Source: Flavobacteriaceae bacterium (lineage in GTDB: Bacteria; Bacteroidota; Bacteroidia; Flavobacteriales; Flavobacteriaceae). From it: DNA of 12,331 nt. The position numbers and the translations under genes were made by a program. Position 1 is the first letter of the stretch. Every line of letters starts with the position of its first letter. Below the pieces are notes generated by a model. It saw only the letters and a list, made by a program, of their open reading frames with translations, made no database searches and was not told the origin of the DNA. This document shows, in pieces, positions 7,980 through 12,331 of this stretch. The stretch spans positions 1 to 12,331 of the forward strand of contig JABHBC010000116.1 of assembly GCA_018674025.1 (NCBI GenBank), given 5' to 3'.

Positions 7980-8617
7980 AATTTATTAATAAGTTTTTTT
8001 CTTCCTATTGTCTTTGTTATTATGTCTTTATTTATATCCCATCCTCTTGCTGGGGAATATTCTCTTCCATACCAAATAATTTGTAAATGTAATTTGTTCC
8101 ATAATTCAATTGGAAAAACTTTCTTCGCATCTTCCTCAGTTTTTTTTACGTTTTTACCGGTAGAAATTTTCCAACGATATAAAAGTCTATGAATATGAGT
8201 ATCTACTGGAAATGCAGGTATATTAAAGGCTTGAGACATTACAACACTAGCAGTTTTATGACCAACCGCAGGTAATTGCTCAAGTAGTTCAAAATCTGCA
8301 GGAACCTTGCCTTTGTATTTGTCTATTAAAATTTTAGAAAGTCCATAAATTCCTTTACTTTTCATTGGAGATAATCCACATGGTCTTATAATATCTTTTA
8401 TCTCTTCAATACTCATTTTGACCATGTCATAAGGGTTATCTGCTTTTTTAAATAAAATTGGTGTTATTTTATTCACTCTAACGTCAGTACATTGTGCGGA
8501 TAAAAGAACCGCAATTAATAAAGTGTATGGATCTTTGTGATCTAAAGGAATAGGAACCTTTGGGTATTTTTTTTCCAACTCTTCAATAATAAACCTTATT
8601 CTTTCTTTTTTATTCAT
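7967..8617 (-). CDS. nth: Endonuclease III homologue lacking the iron-sulfur cluster ligands
   Basis: Endonuclease III is a bifunctional DNA glycosylase / AP lyase of base excision repair that removes oxidised pyrimidines. The 216 residues match the family length. The helix-hairpin-helix is LEQLPAVGHKTASVV (112-126), with catalytic Lys121; catalytic Asp139 lies in FPVDTHIHR (136-144). LLSAQCTD (38-45) is the conserved N-terminal motif. The C-terminal region that holds C-x6-C-x2-C-x5-C in E. coli reads YSPARGWDINKDIITKTIG: the four positions are Ser188, Ile195, Asp198 and Ile204, and the protein's only cysteines are Cys43 and Cys80. The [4Fe-4S] cluster is therefore absent while the catalytic centre looks intact. 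It is divergent from bcp across 37 bp and convergent with the 47-codon gene. Confidence 0.5.
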   Translation of the reverse strand: MNKKERIRFIIEELEKKYPKVPIPLDHKDPYTLLIAVLLSAQCTDVRVNKITPILFKKADNPYDMVKMSIEEIKDIIRPCGLSPMKSKGIYGLSKILIDKYKGKVPADFELLEQLPAVGHKTASVVMSQAFNIPAFPVDTHIHRLLYRWKISTGKNVKKTEEDAKKVFPIELWNKLHLQIIWYGREYSPARGWDINKDIITKTIGRKKLINKLIRN

Positions 8618-8620
8618 TTA

Positions 8621-8651
8621 TAGTATATTTACCTAAAATTCAAATATACTA
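8621..8651. promoter_or_regulatory. 10-bp inverted repeat between nth and bcp, containing TATATTTG
   Basis: TAGTATATTT (8621-8630) and AAATATACTA (8642-8651) form a perfect 10-bp inverted repeat around an 11-base spacer, filling most of the 37-bp gap between the two divergent starts. Read toward nth, 8648-8641 is TATATTTG, a full match to the Bacteroidota -7 element; read toward bcp, 8624-8631 is TATATTTA, one base off. No TTG sits at the right distance in either direction. The symmetry may be two mirrored promoter elements, an operator, or both. Confidence 0.5.
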
Positions 8652-8654
8652 ATT

Positions 8655-9110
8655 ATGGGATTATTAAAAGTAGGGGATAAGATACCTGATTTCGAGTGCC
8701 TTGATGACAAAGGAAATATTGTTAAATCACAAGATTTATTATCTAATAAATGTGTTATTTTTTTCTATCCAAAAGCAAATACTCCTGGGTGTACAGCTCA
8801 AGCATGCAATTTATCTGAAAATTTTTCTAAGCTAAAGAAAAATGGGTATTCAATATATGGAGTCAGTGCTGATAAAGTAAAGTCACAATCATCATTTTCA
8901 AATAAATTTGGAGGATTTCCTTACCCACTACTTGCTGATGTTAATAAGGATATAATAAAATCTTTTGGTGTTTGGGGGTTGAAAAAATTTATGGGTAGAG
9001 AGTATGAAGGTATATTAAGAACTACCTTTATTACAGATGAAAAAGGTATTATTACTAGAGTTATTGATAAAGTAAAAACTAAGGATCACACAAATCAAAT
9101 CCTTAGTTAA
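8655..9110 (+). CDS. bcp: Thioredoxin-dependent thiol peroxidase, Bcp/PrxQ family
   Basis: This cytoplasmic peroxiredoxin of 151 residues reduces hydrogen peroxide and organic hydroperoxides using thioredoxin. The active-site loop FYPKANTPGCTAQAC (37-51) holds the peroxidatic Cys46, with Pro44 and Thr43 before it; Cys51, five residues later, is the resolving cysteine in the usual Bcp arrangement. The N-terminal LKVGDKIPDFECLD and C-terminal GREYEGILRTTFITDEKG (115-132) strands are typical, and the length equals the family norm. It starts 38 bases from the divergent nth start and likely has a very short leader. Its 3' codons contain a terminator hairpin shared with the convergent neighbour. 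Confident call. Confidence 0.5.
   Translation: MGLLKVGDKIPDFECLDDKGNIVKSQDLLSNKCVIFFYPKANTPGCTAQACNLSENFSKLKKNGYSIYGVSADKVKSQSSFSNKFGGFPYPLLADVNKDIIKSFGVWGLKKFMGREYEGILRTTFITDEKGIITRVIDKVKTKDHTNQILS
9077..9108. terminator. Hairpin terminator between bcp and the convergent 475-residue gene
   Basis: AACTAAGGAT (9077-9086) and ATCCTTAGTT (9099-9108) form a perfect 10-bp stem with a 12-base loop. On the minus strand the stem is followed by TTTACTTTA, a short T-rich tail; on the plus strand by AATAAAGATTT. The element lies inside the last codons of bcp because only 7 bases separate the two stop codons. Confidence 0.5.
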
Positions 9111-9117
9111 TAAAGAT

Positions 9118-10545
9118 TTATTTATAGCCAAATAATTTCTGCTCTTTAATTAGCTTACTGACACCATTAGGAAGCATATCTTCCCATTTTGGGTCTCCAC
9201 TATTTATTAATTTCAAAACTTCTCTTGAAAATATTTTTAAATGATTAATATCATAGTCTACAACATCTTCAACTTTACCATTATATTTAAAAAATTTATA
9301 TAATTCTTTCATTCTTGGATGGACCTTCAAATTATCACTATTGACTATTTGTCCGTTTTCATCAAGCATTGGATATGCAAAAACTTTCACATTTTTAAAA
9401 AACAATTTACCAAAAGCTTCAAGAATACCTCCACTTAGTTGTGTATAATACTTAGGATTAAAAATTTCTATTAAATTATTAATACCCATTGTAATACCTA
9501 TTTTTTTCTTTGTATATAATGAGAAATATTCAACAAGTTTATAATATTCTTTAAAATCAGAAATTAATACAGTTTGTCCTAAAGAACATAAAAGTTTAGC
9601 TCTATCTAAAAAATCCTGCTCATCAATTTCACCATCAGATTTTAAATTTGATAATGTAATTTCAAAAACAACTTGTGTTTTTTCTAATTCAACATTTTTT
9701 TGCTTTAAAAATAGCTTTATAGAGTTTTGATACATTTCTACATTGACCTTAGTCACTGGTCTAAAACTTCCCCTCAGGGCAAGAATATTTTTTTTGTATA
9801 ATATCTTCGCAGGTAAAACATTTTTACCCTCTGGTGAAAACATTACCGCATCAGTCATTCCACCTTTAACAAGTTGTAAACTGACCAATCTATTATCAAC
9901 CTCTTTGAACACTGGCCCAGAAAAATTTATAGTATCAATTTCTAACTGATCTTTGTTAAGATTATCGTACAGATATTTTAATATTTTTTTTGGTTGATTG
10001 TACTTGTAAAAAGCACTGTAAATAAGATTTGTACCTAAAACTCCAAGTGTTTCTTGTTGAAGTCTAGCATCATTTTCTTTAAATCTAATGTGAAGAATTA
10101 TTTCATTATAATCACCATTTGGTTCAATTTGAAATCTAAGACCAACCCAACCATGACCTTTAAATTTTTTGGCAAAATCTATTGTTGCAACAGTGTTTGC
10201 GTAAGAAAAAAATAATTTTTCGGGATGTTTATCTCTAGTTAGTCTTTCTTTAATTAAACTAGTTTCCCAATCAAGCATTTTTCTCAACCTATTTTCAGTA
10301 ACATATCGTTTATCATCTTCAATACCATAAATTGCATCACTAAAATCTTTGTCATATGCTGAAATAGATTTTGCAATTGTACTTGAGGCACCTCCAGCTC
10401 TAAAAAATTGCCTGACAGTTTCTTGACCTGCTCCAATTTCAGCAAAAGTTCCGTAAATATTGTCGTTTAAATTGATTTTTAAAGCCTTCTGTTTTGTAGT
10501 TGGAACAGTTTTTACTTTTGAATCGCCATTGTGAATTATATCCAT
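9118..10545 (-). CDS. Uncharacterised conserved cytoplasmic protein (475 aa)
   Basis: I recognise this as a protein widely conserved in Bacteroidota but cannot assign a function; database labels I recall for it (an adenylyltransferase, a TonB-dependent receptor) do not fit what is visible and I do not rely on them. It has no signal peptide, no membrane helix and no barrel features, so it should be cytoplasmic. The most family-like stretch is residues 29-74, including YGTFAEIGAGQE (31-42), RQFFRAGGASSTIAKSISAYD (45-65) and FSDAIYG (68-74). Later parts include VGLRFQIEP and a C-terminal block ending KLFGYK. The frame continues upstream to an ATG at 10581, but the promoter at 10579-10606 would start transcription after it. 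I therefore choose the ATG at 10545 (an ATG at 10563 is also possible). It is divergent from the PhnP-like hydrolase gene. Confidence 0.5.
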   Translation of the reverse strand: MDIIHNGDSKVKTVPTTKQKALKINLNDNIYGTFAEIGAGQETVRQFFRAGGASSTIAKSISAYDKDFSDAIYGIEDDKRYVTENRLRKMLDWETSLIKERLTRDKHPEKLFFSYANTVATIDFAKKFKGHGWVGLRFQIEPNGDYNEIILHIRFKENDARLQQETLGVLGTNLIYSAFYKYNQPKKILKYLYDNLNKDQLEIDTINFSGPVFKEVDNRLVSLQLVKGGMTDAVMFSPEGKNVLPAKILYKKNILALRGSFRPVTKVNVEMYQNSIKLFLKQKNVELEKTQVVFEITLSNLKSDGEIDEQDFLDRAKLLCSLGQTVLISDFKEYYKLVEYFSLYTKKKIGITMGINNLIEIFNPKYYTQLSGGILEAFGKLFFKNVKVFAYPMLDENGQIVNSDNLKVHPRMKELYKFFKYNGKVEDVVDYDINHLKIFSREVLKLINSGDPKWEDMLPNGVSKLIKEQKLFGYK

Positions 10546-10578
10546 AGCTATATTTAATAACATATAAATTATGCAATA

Positions 10579-10606
10579 CAAATGTATTAAAAATTGATTT
10601 GGTCAA
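10579..10606 (-). promoter_or_regulatory. Bacteroidota-type promoter for the 475-residue gene
   Basis: On the minus strand TTG (10606-10604, within TTTGACC) and TACATTTG (10586-10579) are 17 bp apart, a full match to the TTG / TAnnTTTG pattern. Transcription would start near 10573, leaving about 28 bases to the chosen ATG and excluding the ATG at 10581. Confidence 0.5.
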
Positions 10607-10626
10607 AGAAAAATATTCTATTTTTA
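10599..10626 (+). promoter_or_regulatory. Weak promoter candidate for the PhnP-like gene
   Basis: TTG at 10599-10601 and TATTTTTA at 10619-10626, 17 bp apart, approximate the Bacteroidota consensus with the last base wrong. It overlaps the opposing promoter's TTG at 10604-10606. Tentative. Confidence 0.5.
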
Positions 10627-10642
10627 TATTAATAATTTAACT

Positions 10643-11410
10643 ATGTTAGAAATTACCTTTTTAGGAACAGGGACCTCACAAGGAATACCAGTGGTTGGAA
10701 GTAACCACCCTGTTTGTAAAAGCATTGACCAAAAAGATAAAAGATTAAGATCTTCTATATTGATAAAATGGAAATCTTTTAACTTTGTTGTTGATTGTGG
10801 CCCAGATTTCAGATATCAAATGCTTCGAGCAAATTGTAATAAGCTTGATGGTGTTTTTTTTACACACGAACATAGTGATCACGTTTCAGGAATTGATGAT
10901 TTAAGGCCATTTTATTTTAATCATGGAGATATTGATATTTATGCGCATAACAGGGTGTTATTGAATTTAAAAAGCCGTTATAATTATATTTTTAACAATA
11001 ATAATAATTATCCTGGTGTTCCGGTCATAAATCCTATTGAAATAGATAATAATGTTTTTAATGTCAAAGGATTAAACATTACTCCTATATGTGTCAAACA
11101 TAATAAGTTACAAGTCTTTGGATTTAGATTAGAAGATTTCGCTTATATAACTGATATGAAATCTATTTCGGATTCTGAATTATTAAAATTAACGAACTTA
11201 AATGTTTTAGTTTTAAATTGTTTAAGAATAAAAGAACATCACTCTCATTTAAATCTAAAAGAAGCTCTTGATTTAGTTAAAATTATAAATCCTAAAGTAT
11301 GTTATTTCACTCATATTAGTCACTACTTAGGATTTCATGAAGAAGTAGAGAGTAATTTACCAGAAAACATCTTTTTGGCTTATGATCAATTATCTATAAA
11401 AGTTAGTTAG
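10643..11410 (+). CDS. Metallo-beta-lactamase-fold hydrolase, PhnP-like
   Basis: This 255-residue cytoplasmic protein is a metallo-beta-lactamase-fold hydrolase of the PhnP group, whose named member is a phosphoribosyl cyclic phosphodiesterase. The metal-binding motif THEHSDH spans residues 74-80. The opening FLGTGTSQGIPVVGSNHPVC (6-25) is the classic PhnP-type start, though only one cysteine remains where some members have a structural zinc site. FVVDCGPDFR (48-57), the metal-bridging aspartate in FAYITDMKS, the histidines of EHHSHL, and THISHYLGFHEE near the end complete the fold. No phosphonate-degradation genes are present, so a role in C-P lyase metabolism is unlikely and the substrate (perhaps a cyclic or nucleotide phosphodiester) is open. 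Tail-to-tail overlap of 8 bases with the alpha/beta-hydrolase gene; no clear terminator hairpin at that junction. Confidence 0.5.
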   Translation: MLEITFLGTGTSQGIPVVGSNHPVCKSIDQKDKRLRSSILIKWKSFNFVVDCGPDFRYQMLRANCNKLDGVFFTHEHSDHVSGIDDLRPFYFNHGDIDIYAHNRVLLNLKSRYNYIFNNNNNYPGVPVINPIEIDNNVFNVKGLNITPICVKHNKLQVFGFRLEDFAYITDMKSISDSELLKLTNLNVLVLNCLRIKEHHSHLNLKEALDLVKIINPKVCYFTHISHYLGFHEEVESNLPENIFLAYDQLSIKVS

Positions 11411-12059
11411 ATTCTAGCCAGTTTTTGAAATCATAAAAGTTTTCAGGAGAAATTGTGTGTGCTGAATTGAATTCATTAAATGAATAGTTAATTTTATTAT
11501 TCTTAAGTATTTCAATTGATTTTCTAGCCCAATCAACTGGAATTACTGGATCATTCTTTCCATGTGAGATATATAGATTTAATTTACCGTAATCAATATT
11601 ATTAGATCTTATATTAATCATTGCTTCATCAATATATCCACTAAAACCAATAATTTTTTTAAACTTTTCTGGATAATTCAGACATAGTGCATAACTAAGT
11701 ATAGTTCCCTGACTAAATCCTAAAAGAGATATATTATTATTATCAATTAAGTATTTCTTAGATAATTCCTCTATGAAACTAAGTATCATGTTTATAGAAT
11801 CCTTAGCCTGATCATGATCATTAAACTTATTCATATCTTGGTCAAAACTTATATTATACCAAGCAAACCCGCCACTAGCTAACTTAAAAGGTGCTCTAAT
11901 TGATACTATATAGTGGTTTTCAGGAAGATAATTAGCAAAAGAGTGTAAGTCAGACTCATTACTTCCAAACCCATGTAGTAGTATTAATAACGGTGATTTA
12001 GATTTTTTAGATTGAGGCTCTTTAATTAAATATTTAAAAGATAAATCTTCATTTAACAT
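11403..12059 (-). CDS. Alpha/beta-hydrolase, phospholipase/carboxylesterase family
   Basis: This 218-residue hydrolase has the compact alpha/beta fold of the bacterial carboxylesterase / acyl-protein-thioesterase-like family. The oxyanion-hole motif LLHGFGSNESD lies at 28-37. The nucleophile elbow GFSQG (114-118) gives Ser116; Asp170 in HGKNDPVIP and His201 in SAHTISPE complete the triad. RAPFKLASGGFAWYN (55-69) is also typical of the family. There is no signal peptide, so it probably acts on small ester substrates in the cytoplasm; substrate unknown. Its ATG shares one base with the pyrC stop (TAATG), so it is probably co-transcribed and translationally coupled with pyrC, though no metabolic link between them is evident. 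Confidence 0.5.
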   Translation of the reverse strand: MLNEDLSFKYLIKEPQSKKSKSPLLILLHGFGSNESDLHSFANYLPENHYIVSIRAPFKLASGGFAWYNISFDQDMNKFNDHDQAKDSINMILSFIEELSKKYLIDNNNISLLGFSQGTILSYALCLNYPEKFKKIIGFSGYIDEAMINIRSNNIDYGKLNLYISHGKNDPVIPVDWARKSIEILKNNKINYSFNEFNSAHTISPENFYDFKNWLESN

Positions 12060-12331
12060 TACTTGTGTATAGATAGTTTGTTTTTATTAATTGTCCCATA
12101 AACAATTCCTCTTAGTTTTGAATTTTCAAAAATCGAGTTTTTAGATTTAGATAAAATATCCACTTTATTAAAAATATATTCTTTATCTGGATTGAAGAGG
12201 GTTAAATTAGCTAATTCGCCAATTTCAATTTTGTTTTCTGGAATATTAAATAAGGATTTACCATTAGTTAGTATTTTTATAGCCATTTTTGTTGAGAAGA
12301 TTGAATTTAAGGCTCCAAAAAAACTTTCTAA
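12059..12331 (-). CDS. pyrC: Dihydroorotase, C-terminal 90 residues (5' end outside window)
   Basis: The frame is open to the end of the window, so the gene begins beyond 12331; the ATG at 12286 is internal. The segment reads LESFFGALNSIF, then a KILTNG..LFNIPENKIEIGELANLTLFNP block and SKSKNSIFENSKLRGIVYGTINKNKL, the C-terminal pattern of Bacteroidota dihydroorotases, where the beta-sandwich returns after the metal-dependent barrel (compare 'I..G..ANLTLF.P' of amidohydrolases). Dihydroorotase closes carbamoyl-aspartate to dihydroorotate in pyrimidine synthesis. No catalytic residue is in view, so a related amidohydrolase such as a non-catalytic PyrC paralogue is not excluded. Confidence 0.5.
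   Translation of the reverse strand, partial: LESFFGALNSIFSTKMAIKILTNGKSLFNIPENKIEIGELANLTLFNPDKEYIFNKVDILSKSKNSIFENSKLRGIVYGTINKNKLSIHK

Noticed and set aside
8621..8651. OxyR or PerR operator at the nth-bcp gap
   Set aside because: The repeat does not match the consensus forms of those regulators that I know, so only the symmetry is reported.
9743..9949. Plus-strand ORF inside the 475-residue gene
   Set aside because: Antisense shadow of a well-patterned coding frame.
10546..10581. Upstream start of the 475-residue protein (extra 12 residues)
   Set aside because: The consensus promoter at 10579-10606 predicts a transcript that starts after this ATG.
10643..11410. Phosphonate-degradation phnP
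   Set aside because: No other phn gene is present and the family is broad, so the symbol was not assigned.

Overview
The window is very AT-rich chromosomal DNA (roughly a quarter G+C by eye) that reads as a free-living member of the Bacteroidota, most likely a small-genome marine flavobacterium. The gene families are typical of that group: a YfhO-like membrane protein, a Bacteroidota-type dihydroorotase tail, and a 475-residue Bacteroidota conserved protein. Shine-Dalgarno sites are absent. Several upstream regions carry the Bacteroidota promoter pattern (TTG, about 17-20 bp, TAnnTTTG). No tRNA, rRNA, CRISPR array, insertion sequence or phage gene was seen.

Layout. Positions 1-4144 (+) hold a tightly overlapping three-gene glycan operon: the C-terminal part of a YfhO-family membrane protein that is already open at base 1, a GT-B glycosyltransferase (TTG start, overlapping the previous stop) and an oligosaccharide flippase (TAATG overlap). 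uvrA follows convergently (4223-6991, -). A 210-bp divergent intergenic region separates uvrA from an ECF-type sigma factor (7202-7786, +). That region carries a good promoter and a predicted multi-branch RNA fold whose closing helix includes the sigma start codon. A 47-codon reading frame (7827-7970, +) comes next, then nth (7967-8617, -), bcp (8655-9110, +), an uncharacterised protein of about 475 residues (9118-10545, -), a PhnP-like metallo-beta-lactamase-fold hydrolase (10643-11410, +), a small alpha/beta-hydrolase (11403-12059, -) and the last 90 codons of pyrC (12059-12331, -, running off the window).

How the genes fit together. The first three genes probably build and export a surface glycan. 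The middle block (uvrA, sigma factor, small ORF, nth, bcp) looks like a DNA-damage and oxidative-stress neighbourhood: nucleotide excision repair, base excision repair, a thiol peroxidase and a regulatory sigma factor. The right end is housekeeping: pyrimidine synthesis and two hydrolases.

I found no clear undescribed multi-gene system. The points most worth a second look are the structured leader of the sigma factor, the tiny ORF behind it, an endonuclease III with no iron-sulfur ligands, the uncharacterised 475-residue protein, and hairpins embedded in the 3' ends of convergent gene pairs.
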